DNA of 64,000 nt from Methylobacter marinus A45 (lineage in GTDB: Bacteria; Pseudomonadota; Gammaproteobacteria; Methylococcales; Methylomonadaceae). Positions within the stretch are counted from its first letter, which is position 1. Each line of letters begins with the position of its first letter. Shown piece by piece: positions 28,772 through 37,472 of this stretch. The stretch lies in contig NZ_KB912877.1 of assembly GCF_000383855.1 (NCBI RefSeq), positions 3,210,931-3,274,930 on the forward strand. Reading direction: 5' to 3'. The notes below the pieces were generated by a model. That model worked only from the letters and a program-made list of their open reading frames with translations, did no database searches and was not told the DNA's origin. The translations under genes and the position numbers were made by a program.

Positions 28772-28837
28772 TCGTCTTTTATTCTCATTCTTTACTTCCC
28801 AAGTCCTAATACGATTTAACGGCTTATAAAAAAATTG

Positions 28838-28873
28838 GCAAACAGCTGTGTTTGCTATATATTGTCTAGCAAA
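28838..28873. promoter_or_regulatory. Overlapping inverted repeats, candidate operator
   Basis: Two perfect 7-base inverted repeats share an arm region: GCAAACA (28838) with TGTTTGC (28849), loop 4; and TTTGCTA (28851) with TAGCAAA (28867), loop 9. They end 16 bases before the start codon of the AAA gene. No T-tract follows, so operator or mRNA leader structure is more likely than a terminator. Confidence 0.5.
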
Positions 28874-28889
28874 TAGATAACTAGGGGAA

Positions 28890-30188
28890 ATGTCTATTGT
28901 TTTTCCTTTTCCTTTCTACCCAGGGGATGACGCTGCTATGAAACGTAAAACTAAGAAAACACCGGCGAACCGTAATCGATTTATCCGCGAACGCTGGCAG
29001 CAGCTGGAAGTTCAGCGTAAAGCCATTAGGTCAGGCTACGCGTTTGCGTCAGACCCGCTCACCGCCGACACTCTGGATCTCTTTGATACGCTGGCTGATG
29101 ATGGACTGTTTGACTTTCAAGCAGACAAATACCTGCAGGCAATCCAGCCGTCTTCCCGTCGGCGTAAAAAGCCAAAGCGGTCACAGGCACAGGCTCGCTT
29201 TCCCGATGCGATGCCGGGTGTGCAGGTATTCGATATAGCGGTATTACGGAAACGCCAGGCGGATCTGGAGCCCACGGAAAAAAGTATGAAAAGCATTTTG
29301 AAGAAATTTGATCTGGAGGCCGACACCGGTATTCGGCTGCTCAAGCCTATCCCCGATAACTTCATGGTCGCGCTTCAAGGTCTGAAAGAGCAGTATCCCA
29401 ATTGCTTGGAATTCCTGGATTTTCTTGAGCACTTTGCCGCGCTATCTCAAGTCAGGGCAGAAGGTCGGCACATGCGTTTCCCGCCGGTCCTGTTGGCAGG
29501 GCCGCCCGGTGTCGGCAAAACCGCCGTAGTGCGAGCGGTGGCCCAACTATTGGATGTGCAGTGCCGAATCATGGATATGGCCTCGGCGACGGCCTCCTTT
29601 GTACTGGCGGGTATGAGCTCAGTCTGGGCGGAAGCCAAGACGGGCTGTGTCATTGACTTGTTGCGGGACGGCGACTCGGCTCATCCCATCCTGGTCATGG
29701 ACGAGATCGATAAGGTGAGCCAGACCTCCAAATACGATCCATTAGGCGCCTTGTACACACTGCTCGAACGCGAGGCGTCGGAACGCTTTGTCGATGAAGC
29801 GCTGGATGTGCCCAGTAATGCCAGCCATGTGCTCTATGTGGCGACGGCCAATGAGCTTGACCGCATTTCAGCGCCCCTGTTGTCGCGTTTCGTTGTATTG
29901 ACCATCAATTCTATCGAAGGCCAGCATCGGCGCGCGGTTTGTCACTCCGTCTACCGGTCGGTGCTGGCGCAAGAAGGGGTCGTCGATAGCTTTGATTCTC
30001 AGCTGAGTGAGGCGGTCCTGGCAGCGCTCGACGATTACTCGCCGCGGCAAATCAAGCAGATATTGATTCGCGCTGTCGCCAGTGCTGCAAGACGTCCCCA
30101 AGCCAGGAAACGGCGGGTGATTGACACCGATGATTTAGTTAAGCCGGCTTCGGAAGCCACTGGTCAACCTATGGGCTTCGTTTGGTAG
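28890..30188 (+). CDS. Lon-like AAA ATPase without protease domain (copy 1)
   Basis: 432-aa AAA+ protein. Walker A GPPGVGKTA near residue 201; Walker B ILVMDEIDKVS; then DPLGALYTLLE, FVDEALDVPSN and VLYVATANELDRI, which follow the AAA domain of Lon protease almost element by element. The Lon N-terminal substrate domain and the Ser-Lys protease domain are missing: residues 1-110 are basic and unlike Lon, and the protein ends after the lid domain. Start ATG 28890 has AGGGGAA just upstream. A relative of similar length is encoded at 36145-37410 on the other strand with very different base composition. The substrate is unknown; stand-alone Lon-type AAA proteins act as remodelling chaperones. Confidence 0.8.
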   Translation: MSIVFPFPFYPGDDAAMKRKTKKTPANRNRFIRERWQQLEVQRKAIRSGYAFASDPLTADTLDLFDTLADDGLFDFQADKYLQAIQPSSRRRKKPKRSQAQARFPDAMPGVQVFDIAVLRKRQADLEPTEKSMKSILKKFDLEADTGIRLLKPIPDNFMVALQGLKEQYPNCLEFLDFLEHFAALSQVRAEGRHMRFPPVLLAGPPGVGKTAVVRAVAQLLDVQCRIMDMASATASFVLAGMSSVWAEAKTGCVIDLLRDGDSAHPILVMDEIDKVSQTSKYDPLGALYTLLEREASERFVDEALDVPSNASHVLYVATANELDRISAPLLSRFVVLTINSIEGQHRRAVCHSVYRSVLAQEGVVDSFDSQLSEAVLAALDDYSPRQIKQILIRAVASAARRPQARKRRVIDTDDLVKPASEATGQPMGFVW

Positions 30189-30219
30189 TGAAAGCCGTCT
30201 GGGTCATCTGAAAAAAGCC

Positions 30220-30237
30220 GCATTCCCTCAGGAATGC
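30220..30237. terminator. Hairpin without T-tract
   Basis: GCATTCC-CTCA-GGAATGC is a perfect 7-base stem with a 4-base loop between the AAA gene and the next gene. No run of T follows, so it may be a weak terminator or an mRNA stabiliser. Confidence 0.35.
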
Positions 30238-30259
30238 CTGAATAGCTTAAGGTACTACG

Positions 30260-30892
30260 ATGAATAAAACTTTAGATCGCTTTTTATGCCAGAAATACCC
30301 CCATCTGTATCGGTACGAGTCGCCTCAGCAGACCCTGATGGGCTGGGGATTTGCCTGCGGCGATGGCTGGTATGGCTTGATTGATACGGTGTCGGCCTTG
30401 TTAACCGGGCACGTACCGGATACCAGAGCAGTGCAGGTCAAAGAGAAATTAGGCGGTTTGCGCTTTTATCATGCTCCCAGTAATGATTACAGCCGCGGCG
30501 TCGTTGCAATGGCGGAGACGATGTCTTTCGCTACCTGTGAACTATGCGGTGCCCCGGCGGCGACTTACGAAGCCAACCACTGGCTGGCGACCCGTTGTCG
30601 TGCGCATGTTGAACGCCACAATTTGGGTGGCTCAAAACACGAGCCCGCGGTCTCGTCTGTATATGGCCTGGGGTTAGGCTGGTCGCGTCTGGTGATGCTG
30701 TTGGAGGAATCCGTCGCCTGGGATATCGAGAAAAACGGTATGCCAAAGGCTACGCTCACAATCGCGATAAAAAACAGCCGATTGTCTATCGTGCCGGCAG
30801 GCGGTGATGCCAAAACAGTAGGCATGGTTGATTTTATTAACCAGTACGCGGCACGGATCGATGAGCGCACTGGTTGGCCTCTGTCCTGTTGA
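30260..30892 (+). CDS. Hypothetical protein with a possible zinc site (210 aa)
   Basis: I do not recognise a family. The N-terminal third has aromatic-rich stretches (MGWGFACGDGWYGLID) and VQVKEKLGGLRFYH; the middle has CELCGAP followed 20 residues later by RCRAHVERH, a plausible C-x2-C...C-x2-H metal site. The C-terminal part looks like a mixed alpha/beta unit. Base composition matches the AAA gene upstream, from which it is separated by a hairpin and 71 bases. It is probably in the same transcription unit. Function unknown. Confidence 0.6.
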   Translation: MNKTLDRFLCQKYPHLYRYESPQQTLMGWGFACGDGWYGLIDTVSALLTGHVPDTRAVQVKEKLGGLRFYHAPSNDYSRGVVAMAETMSFATCELCGAPAATYEANHWLATRCRAHVERHNLGGSKHEPAVSSVYGLGLGWSRLVMLLEESVAWDIEKNGMPKATLTIAIKNSRLSIVPAGGDAKTVGMVDFINQYAARIDERTGWPLSC

Positions 30893-31238
30893 AACGATGA
30901 GTTGGGTTCTATGGTATTTAAGGACGCCTGATATAGAAACGGCTAAAGCCTATTAATTATCATTGACTGCAAAGGGCATTATGGAAGCGCACATGGGGAT
31001 GCCGGCTAGAACCATTGAAAATATGAGACGCCGTTGGCAAAGATTACCCCGATATCTCACGGCTTACAGATATCCAGCTATTGAACATCGAAATTTTGCC
31101 GGCTAATACTGCCGCTATTGTTCAGAAAAAATGCTTATCAGATGCTATCAGGACCCATGCAATCTGCATGGTTAGAGAAGGATTTCTGAGTGGTTAAATT
31201 TATTGGCGTCATGCCTCTTAAAGGAAAAAAATTAATCT
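30893..31238. other. Intergenic stretch, nothing recognised
   Basis: 346 bases between two plus-strand genes; short frames only, no hairpin-T terminator, no clear promoter. Confidence 0.4.
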
Positions 31239-31913
31239 ATGCCTGACAACAAAATTCTTTTTTGCGGTGATCCGCATGGCTACTTCGCGAATGTGATTAG
31301 TGCGGTCTATCAGTACCGCCCTGAAGCGGTGGTGCTGCTGGGCGATTACAACCTGGAGATGCCGCTGGAAAATTACCTGAGCGCCATTATTGGCATGACA
31401 CAGATCTGTTGGATCCCTGGCAACCATGATTTTGACTCGCAAAGCGAATATGACCATCTCCTTCATTCCGCACTTGCTTATAACAACCTGCATTTGAAGG
31501 TGATTGAGGTGGACGGGCTGAGAATTGCCGGGTTAGGGGGCATCTTCATGGGCCGGATCTGGAGGCCGGGTGACCTGTCGAAATGGATCGATAAAAACCA
31601 TTGGCTGAAATATCAACCTCGAACGGTAAAGAAAATGCCTCTGCATATTGAGGGTGCCATCTGGAAGCACGAATTCGAGCGGATGAAGGAAAAGGTGAGA
31701 GCCGATATCCTGGTCACCCATGAAGCCCCCAGCAGCCACTGGCACGGCTTTGCCGTCATCGATGAACTGGCTGAAGCGATCGGAGCCCGACATATTTTTC
31801 ATGGTCACCATCATGTTTATTACCATGATCGCCTAAGTAATGGGATTGCAGTCACCGGCGTTGCACTGGGTGGTGTTGCTAACCTTGCCGGCGAACAAAT
31901 ACTGATTCGATAA
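31239..31913 (+). CDS. Metallophosphoesterase 1
   Basis: 224-aa calcineurin-like metallophosphoesterase. The metal-binding blocks are in order: CGDPHGY (in place of the usual DxH) near residue 9, LLGDYNLE near 39, PGNHDF near 61, VTHEAPSSHWHG near 157 and FHGHHHVYY near 188. This is a complete set for a two-metal phosphoesterase acting on phosphomonoesters, diesters or nucleotides; the substrate cannot be read from sequence. It differs in sequence from the two other metallophosphoesterases in this cluster (32257 and 34009), which are close to each other. Followed 14 bases later by a small unknown gene. Confidence 0.85.
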   Translation: MPDNKILFCGDPHGYFANVISAVYQYRPEAVVLLGDYNLEMPLENYLSAIIGMTQICWIPGNHDFDSQSEYDHLLHSALAYNNLHLKVIEVDGLRIAGLGGIFMGRIWRPGDLSKWIDKNHWLKYQPRTVKKMPLHIEGAIWKHEFERMKEKVRADILVTHEAPSSHWHGFAVIDELAEAIGARHIFHGHHHVYYHDRLSNGIAVTGVALGGVANLAGEQILIR

Positions 31914-31927
31914 AAGGAGATAAGAAA

Positions 31928-32260
31928 ATGCTGTACAGCATCCCCAAACCTGAAACTGACGTGCCAACCGCCATCGCCGCCTGGTCGATCAAAGCCGTTA
32001 TTTATGACGACCATGAGCAATCCACGCATCATCTGATCGGTTATGTGCGGCAAGAAAGGGCTGGCCGCGTGTCATCGGCTATACAATCATTTGATCAAGA
32101 CCAGAGGTTGATTCAGACCCAATCGGGACGCTGGTACCAGTTGCATGGCTGCCCTGGCGAGCATCCAGATGCCGAATACGTCTGGCAGCATTGGAAGAAT
32201 TTCCACACCGCTCGCGATGAGCAGGATGTGACCAACCAGTATTGGAGTCGTGCACTATGA
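31928..32260 (+). CDS. Small hypothetical protein (110 aa)
   Basis: I do not recognise it. It is rich in Gln, His and Trp with no membrane segment or signal peptide. AAAGGAGATAAG upstream gives a strong ribosome-binding site, and its stop overlaps the start of the next metallophosphoesterase by four bases (ATGA at 32257-32260). This coupling shows it is a real gene expressed with the phosphoesterase, possibly a partner subunit. Confidence 0.65.
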   Translation: MLYSIPKPETDVPTAIAAWSIKAVIYDDHEQSTHHLIGYVRQERAGRVSSAIQSFDQDQRLIQTQSGRWYQLHGCPGEHPDAEYVWQHWKNFHTARDEQDVTNQYWSRAL

Positions 32261-33096
32261 AGCTTTTTTTAACGAGTGACCTGCATACGGAGCATGCTCA
32301 GCAGAGCTTTGATCCCTATGAGAACTACCCCTGTTTGAGATTCAGTTACCCTGAAGAGGCTGACGTCATTGTACTGGCTGGCGACATCGGGGAAGGAACC
32401 CAGGGGTTGGAATGGGCCAGGCATCGCTTCGCTAATAAAGAGATCGTTTATGTGCCGGGCAATCATGAATATTATGATGGAGATCTGGCGATCATTGATG
32501 ACATGCGCTTAACAGCCAAAGCATTGGGCATTCATTTGCTCGACAATGACGCTGTCATCCTCCAGGGCACCCGATTCTTGGGTACCACGTTATGGACGAG
32601 TTTTGACAACTATTCACCCTATGCCGTTGCAGAGGCCGAACGCACTATGCACGATTATCACTACATTAAATGTCAACACTGGTGGAAGAACAATCAGAAC
32701 AAGGAAAAGGCGTTATGGCTCATGAATCCGGACAGCACTTTCGGCTTCGATCCTGAGTTTTTCTCGCCCACCGTGGCTTATTTGCTGCATCGGGATGCGA
32801 TGAACTGGTTAACCGAGCAGCTGGATACAGCGCATAACGGCAAGACGGTGATTGTGACTCATCATGCGCCGTCCATGCGTTCCTTGCCGCCAATCATCGA
32901 TAACCATGCGTATGCATCAAATCTGGAAGCCTTTATTTCGAATAGGGCGGACAAAATAGATCTGTGGTGCCACGGCCATAGCCATGTGCCGGTTGATTAT
33001 AAAGTGTCCGAGGTTCGTATTGTTAGCAACCCGCGCGGCTATCCCAAATCTAATGTCTCTGCGGCTTTTGATGAAGGGAAAGTACTATGCTTGTAA
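32257..33096 (+). CDS. Metallophosphoesterase 2
   Basis: 279-aa calcineurin-like phosphoesterase when started at ATG 32257, which overlaps the previous stop; an in-frame ATG at 32242 is less likely. Motifs: TSDLHTEH near residue 7, VLAGDIGE, VPGNHEYY, VTHHAPSM and CHGHSHVPVDY, then SNPRGYPKS near the C-terminus. The protein at 34009 has the same series and the same NPRGYPK tail, so the two are paralogues. A 60-residue insertion rich in Trp and Asn (HWWKNNQNK) lies between the NHE and HHAP blocks and is shorter in the paralogue. Substrate unknown. Confidence 0.87.
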   Translation: MKLFLTSDLHTEHAQQSFDPYENYPCLRFSYPEEADVIVLAGDIGEGTQGLEWARHRFANKEIVYVPGNHEYYDGDLAIIDDMRLTAKALGIHLLDNDAVILQGTRFLGTTLWTSFDNYSPYAVAEAERTMHDYHYIKCQHWWKNNQNKEKALWLMNPDSTFGFDPEFFSPTVAYLLHRDAMNWLTEQLDTAHNGKTVIVTHHAPSMRSLPPIIDNHAYASNLEAFISNRADKIDLWCHGHSHVPVDYKVSEVRIVSNPRGYPKSNVSAAFDEGKVLCL

Positions 33097-33317
33097 ATCA
33101 ACAAGCGGTAAAGGCCATTGAACTGGCGATTAAGCTGGTTCAAAGTTACCCGGCTTATCCAACGACGTTTTCCACCTGCAGCGATTGCCAGAGCAAACAG
33201 GCAAAAGGCGGTATGCAGTGCACCGACTGCCTGGAAGATGAATTGGCTGAGCTTGTCGGTTATCAATTGGCTAGGGAATTTCATCATCAAATAAAGGGAC
33301 AAAATGGACAGAATTAG
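33087..33317 (+). CDS. Small cysteine-rich protein (76 aa)
   Basis: The start overlaps the end of metallophosphoesterase 2 by ten bases and its end overlaps the exonuclease start by fourteen, so it is embedded in one operon. FSTCSDC and MQCTDCLEDE give two C-x2-C pairs 12 residues apart, a likely zinc ribbon. No further family recognised; a small nucleic-acid or partner-binding protein is a reasonable guess. Confidence 0.55.
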   Translation: MLVNQQAVKAIELAIKLVQSYPAYPTTFSTCSDCQSKQAKGGMQCTDCLEDELAELVGYQLAREFHHQIKGQNGQN

Positions 33318-33861
33318 CGATATAGCGATGCCGCGTTTTCTGGATATTGAAGCCAGTTCGCTCAGTATGGACAGTTATCCCATAGAAATTGCCTGGTCAG
33401 ATCCATCGGGTGCGATCGAGAGTCATCTGATTAATCCGTATGCGGTCGATGAATGGATCGACTGGGATTACAACGCCCAGCAAATTCATGGTATCAGCCG
33501 GAAGCAGTGTCGGGAACAAGGCGTTCATCCCAGTTATCTTTGCAGTCGGATGAATCAAGTGATTACGCAAGGCGAGATACTTTATGCCGATGGTGGTGCC
33601 TTTGATGAAAATTGGATAGATGTTCTCTATAGCGCAGGATCTTCGCTCGGTCATGCTCAGTTTAGAGTTGTTCATTCCGATGCGGTCATGCTGCCGCTGC
33701 TCATGAAAATAGAGCACGATGAGAAAAAGCGTTGGCAGCTATACGAAACTTTGAAGCTGGAAGCCAGGGCAATAGTGAAAGAACGGCATCGGGCTTCGGT
33801 TGATGTGCAGTATCTGATTGAATTATGGAAATTGTGCATAAACATGAGCGAGGCCGTCTAA
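33304..33861 (+). CDS. DEDD-type 3'-5' exonuclease
   Basis: 185-aa protein resembling RNase T / DNA polymerase III epsilon exonucleases. FLDIEASS near residue 12 supplies the first D-x-E pair; ADGGAFDENWIDVL near 94 supplies the second Asp; HRASVDVQYLIEL near 160 supplies the His-x4-Asp of the DEDDh group. AIEHDEKKRW lies between. The metal ligands appear complete, so activity on DNA or RNA 3' ends is expected. It is in overlap with the cysteine-rich small gene and follows metallophosphoesterase 2. Position in a cluster of phosphoesterases suggests a nucleic-acid or nucleotide processing unit. Confidence 0.75.
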   Translation: MDRISDIAMPRFLDIEASSLSMDSYPIEIAWSDPSGAIESHLINPYAVDEWIDWDYNAQQIHGISRKQCREQGVHPSYLCSRMNQVITQGEILYADGGAFDENWIDVLYSAGSSLGHAQFRVVHSDAVMLPLLMKIEHDEKKRWQLYETLKLEARAIVKERHRASVDVQYLIELWKLCINMSEAV

Positions 33862-34008
33862 TCTTCAGATAAGTTTCGTCACCCGGTTGCACGACAATTT
33901 TTATTTGAAGCCTGCAGTCATCGTAATGTGCAAGAGAAATGACAGCAAGATAAATGATTAACCAGTCGCTAGACAGTAAGCCATGAACAACAGGAAAACC
34001 ATAAAATC

Positions 34009-34764
34009 ATGAAAATCCATTTGCTTTCCGATCTTCACAATGAGATCCATCCCTTCACCCCGTCGTTGCATGCGCAAGAGGCGGATGTCGTTGTGTTGGC
34101 CGGCGATATCGACATTAAAGCGCGCGGTATTGCCTGGGCGAGCGAAACATTTTCGTGTCCGGTGATTTATGTCCCGGGCAATCACGAATACTATAAAGGC
34201 CACCTGGATTATACGCTAGCAAAAATGCGCGCAGCGGCATGCGAACGTGTGCGGGTATTGGACTGTGATGAATGGATTTTAGGAGGCATGCGCTTTTTGG
34301 GCGCGACTGGCTGGACGGATTATTCAGCTACCGGCAATACAGCAGTGGCTGAGTGGGAGGCTGAACAAAGCATGACGGATTTTAAGAAAATCAGGGTGCG
34401 TAGTTATCACAAAGTCCAGCCTCTGGATTTTATAAAACGTAACGAACGAACTCGGAAATGGCTGCGTGACCGTCTGAGTGAAGCTTTCGATGGGCTAACC
34501 GTGATAGTAACTCATCATGCACCGTCGGTCTTATCGCTGGCCAAGACCAAAACGGTGAATCATCTTGATGCCGCTTATGCCAATCAATGGGAGTCTTTAA
34601 TGGGACAACCGAACACTTTCTGGCTGCATGGACATACTCATCTTGCCGTGGATTATACCTTTCAAGGATCGCGAGTTATAGCAAACCCGAGAGGCTATCC
34701 GAAGGAAAATACCGGATTTGATCCTGATTTGTTGATCGAATTAGAACATTTATCTATTACGTAG
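34009..34764 (+). CDS. Metallophosphoesterase 3
   Basis: 251-aa calcineurin-like phosphoesterase with LLSDLHNE at residue 5, VLAGDIDI, VPGNHEYY, VTHHAPSV, HGHTHLAVDY and ANPRGYPKE. It is a paralogue of the protein at 32257. Its last residues (LEHLSIT) and stop overlap the 3' end of an IS630-type transposase remnant on the other strand (34757), so the natural C-terminus may have been replaced when the IS inserted. It is separated from the exonuclease by 147 bases. Substrate unknown. Confidence 0.87.
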   Translation: MKIHLLSDLHNEIHPFTPSLHAQEADVVVLAGDIDIKARGIAWASETFSCPVIYVPGNHEYYKGHLDYTLAKMRAAACERVRVLDCDEWILGGMRFLGATGWTDYSATGNTAVAEWEAEQSMTDFKKIRVRSYHKVQPLDFIKRNERTRKWLRDRLSEAFDGLTVIVTHHAPSVLSLAKTKTVNHLDAAYANQWESLMGQPNTFWLHGHTHLAVDYTFQGSRVIANPRGYPKENTGFDPDLLIELEHLSIT

Positions 34765-35405
34765 AAACATAACCTGAATGCCTGAAGAGATTGAGGCATT
34801 CATCCGCCTGAAACTTATCCGCTAGTTTACCAATGAGCTGCCAAAGCTTGTCGTAAGTACGCTTAGCGGCTTTGCGCAAAAGTGCCTTCAGCTTGGCGAA
34901 GATCTGCTCGATCGGATTCAGGTCAGGACTGTAGGGCGGCAGGTATTTGATCGTCGCCCCGTGGCTTGGACTTCCGCCACCTTATGCGCCGGCAGATTGT
35001 CACAGATGACGATGTCTCCGGACTTCAAGGTCGGCTCCAGTTGCGAGCGCAGTATTCCTTGAAGCTCTCACCGGTCATGGCCTGGTCCAGGCACCCGGGG
35101 GCTGTAAGCCCGTCAGCACGCAGGCCGGTAATAAAGGTCATGGTTTGTCGATGACCTGCCGGTGCGGCATCTCGACAGCGAGCACCGCCCAAGGCCCGAC
35201 CATAGCGACAGATCATATCCGTGGATATGCCCGTTTCGTCCAGAAACACTAACTTCGACAGATCGCAGATTTCTGCCAGGCTTGCCATTGCTCTCGAGCT
35301 ATAGCGACATCCTCGCGCTGCTGTTCACTGGCGAAGCGTTTTTTTATAGCGATAGCCGATCTGACGGACAAAGCGAGCCACGGCGCTGACTGATGTTTCC
35401 AGGTC
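34757..35405 (-). pseudogene. IS630-family transposase remnant
   Basis: On the minus strand, pieces of an IS630-type DDE transposase appear in several frames. Near 35290-35405 there is AYDLETSVSAVARFVRQIGY then a stop; FLDETGISTDMICRYG around 35240 carries the first catalytic Asp and Glu; near 35000 IVICDNLPAHK carries the second Asp; and the C-terminal LWQLIGKLADKFQ reads to a stop at 34757. At least two frameshifts and an internal stop separate them, so the gene is dead. The terminal repeats are not evident. Confidence 0.75.
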
Positions 35406-35493
35406 GTAAGCTTTCTTCATTATTTGAGAATTCCTGTACTAGTTGCTGATCAGCCCGACGTTGCTCGTCTGCGATTTGGTGACGTGAAAATCC

Positions 35494-36108
35494 CTAAAAA
35501 AGCTGGTGGCCTGATGGTAGAGAAGCTAACAGTACTCGTGGCATTAAATCTAAAAAATCATTTTTCATGCTGGGCGGGATACTTTGAATTAATAACGCGA
35601 CCGCTAACGCATTTAAGTCCCGATCGGTGAATTCATGTTTGCCGATATTATATCCCCAGCATACAAGCCGGCAATTTGAAGGGATATAGCCCATATTATT
35701 ATCTATTCGATCGACGGATGGACTATAAAATCCCCTTTGTCCGACGTCCTTCTTCTTGTACTGCTTGATCTTAATCGGTAATCCGGTGACTTCACAGACA
35801 CCTTTATCTAAGCGTTCTTTAAACCATTCTTCTGATAAGTCGAATAAGAATCCTCTGTCTTTGGCAGACTTTTTAGTCGATGCCAAAAAACGTTTCTCGG
35901 GATTTTTCTGAAAATATTCGGCAATACGCGTGTTATGTGTTTCTCTATCTCTGACATGTCGGCAATGAAAAAGGGTGCCGCATCGGTGACAACAGTATTT
36001 TTGCACTCTGCCACGCCTTTTTGCTGTCGATACTGTGAATGTTTTGCCGCAGTTTTCACAGATTTTAGTGATGGTGGTTTCAATGCTTTCACTGATTTCA
36101 ATGTTCAT
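35494..36108 (-). CDS. HNH-like endonuclease with N-terminal zinc finger
   Basis: 204-aa protein. Residues ~17-50 hold CENCGKTF and KYCCHRCGTLFHCRH, a zinc-binding head. Later CEVTGLPI and YSPSVDRIDNNMGYIP followed by NCRLVCWGYN match the HNH-fold endonucleases common in phages (the SVDRIDN block is the usual hallmark). It is AT-rich and follows the AAA gene on the same strand after 36 bases, so the two are probably one operon under the XRE regulator. The C-terminal tail lies close to the IS630 remnant and may be altered. Confidence 0.65.
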   Translation of the reverse strand: MNIEISESIETTITKICENCGKTFTVSTAKRRGRVQKYCCHRCGTLFHCRHVRDRETHNTRIAEYFQKNPEKRFLASTKKSAKDRGFLFDLSEEWFKERLDKGVCEVTGLPIKIKQYKKKDVGQRGFYSPSVDRIDNNMGYIPSNCRLVCWGYNIGKHEFTDRDLNALAVALLIQSIPPSMKNDFLDLMPRVLLASLPSGHQLF

Positions 36109-36144
36109 AAAATTGCTTCTAAAATTATAAATAATGTTAAAAAA

Positions 36145-37410
36145 TTAATGTGCAAAGCCGAACGGCCGACTGCCGTCGTAAAGTCCACTGTCAAGTAATT
36201 CGGCCTCTGAAAATATTAAATCTTCCGGAATGATCGTAAGCTTTTTTGCATTAAAATTGCGCATTGCTGCTTGCGCTAGTGCACGTCGCAATATTGCTTT
36301 AATGATGCGTGGTGAATGATTCCTTAGCGCTTCAACTACGGGTTTCGATAATATTCGCTTAAATAGTGCCGCACATTCATGGTGCTGAAGTAATGATGCA
36401 TAAATAGACTGCGTAACTTGGCAATGCTGTTCGGGGCTCATCGCGTCAATTTGAAGCACGATGAAACGGCTCAAGATAGGCTTTGGAATATTTTTACTTG
36501 TGTTAGCTGTCGCTACATATAAAACATGTGATGCATTGGATGGCAAATCCAGAGCTTCATCGATAAATTTCATTGCGGTACGCTGTTCTAGCAAACAATG
36601 CAGTGGCCCGAGGGGATCGTATTTAGATGAAGAAGAGGCTTTATCGAGTTCGTCTAGAATAACGATTGGGTTAGCGGCATCGTTATCGCGTAATAAATCG
36701 ATAACAACGCCGGATTTCGCATCTGACCATTGCGTGCTCATGCCGCCCAATATCATGCCCGCTGTTGTAGAAGCTAAATCTACTTGCCGACTGGCAACTC
36801 CCGCTAACTCAGATATAGCATTAACAACAGCAGTTTTGCCTATGCCGGGAGGACCTATCAATAGCACTGGGGGAAAATAAAATGCCGGATACGGTTGTTT
36901 TTTAGCTAACATCGTAAATGATTCGACATAGTCGAGGAAATTTTTGCAGTTGGGATACTGAGTTTTTAGCCTTTGTATCTGTGTTATAAAATTGGTAGGC
37001 ACTATTTTTAATAAACGTTCGCCATTATCGCCCTCTTTGAAGCGTTTCATTACAGCTAGAACATTGCGTGTAGCGGTTTTATCGCGTGCACGCAGCAGAA
37101 TTGTTTCAATATCAAAAATTTTGATGTATTTCCCTGTACGATTGGGTTTGGGCTTTGACGCTTCCTGGGCCATGGTTTGTTGAGGTTGCTTGGTGAAAGC
37201 GAGTAAGTTGTCACGCAGCTGTTCTAAACTTAAGTCGCCATACAGCATCATGTTCTTAATCGTGGCATCAATCTCTGATTGAAGAAGCTCTTGCTCTCTA
37301 TTGATCTCCACTTGTTCGGCGAGTTGTTTCACTAACGCTCTAGGCAGTAACAGGCGCTTACCGAAGAGATCAATCGAGTGCCAGTCAAAGCCCGGGGGGT
37401 AGGTCGTGTG
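36145..37410 (-). CDS. Lon-like AAA ATPase without protease domain (copy 2)
   Basis: 421-aa relative of the protein at 28890. Walker A GPPGIGKTAVV, Walker B IVILDELDKAS, then DPLGPLHCLLE, FIDEALDLPSN and VLYVATANTSKNI; the IDLLRDNDAANP block also matches the first copy. Start is ATG 37410, with GGAG seven bases upstream on the minus strand; the frame remains open to 37452 without a better start. The protein is AT-rich and encoded opposite to an XRE-type regulator over a 148-base region with two matching palindromes. Like copy 1 it lacks the Lon Ser-Lys protease domain. Confidence 0.82.
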   Translation of the reverse strand, partial: HTTYPPGFDWHSIDLFGKRLLLPRALVKQLAEQVEINREQELLQSEIDATIKNMMLYGDLSLEQLRDNLLAFTKQPQQTMAQEASKPKPNRTGKYIKIFDIETILLRARDKTATRNVLAVMKRFKEGDNGERLLKIVPTNFITQIQRLKTQYPNCKNFLDYVESFTMLAKKQPYPAFYFPPVLLIGPPGIGKTAVVNAISELAGVASRQVDLASTTAGMILGGMSTQWSDAKSGVVIDLLRDNDAANPIVILDELDKASSSSKYDPLGPLHCLLEQRTAMKFIDEALDLPSNASHVLYVATANTSKNIPKPILSRFIVLQIDAMSPEQHCQVTQSIYASLLQHHECAALFKRILSKPVVEALRNHSPRIIKAILRRALAQAAMRNFNAKKLTIIPEDLIFSEAELLDSGLYDGSRPFGFAH

Positions 37411-37472
37411 CATAATAAATCTCCAAAAATAAATAATCTGTAGTAAGATCAAATTTTAACTAATAGGTCTTT

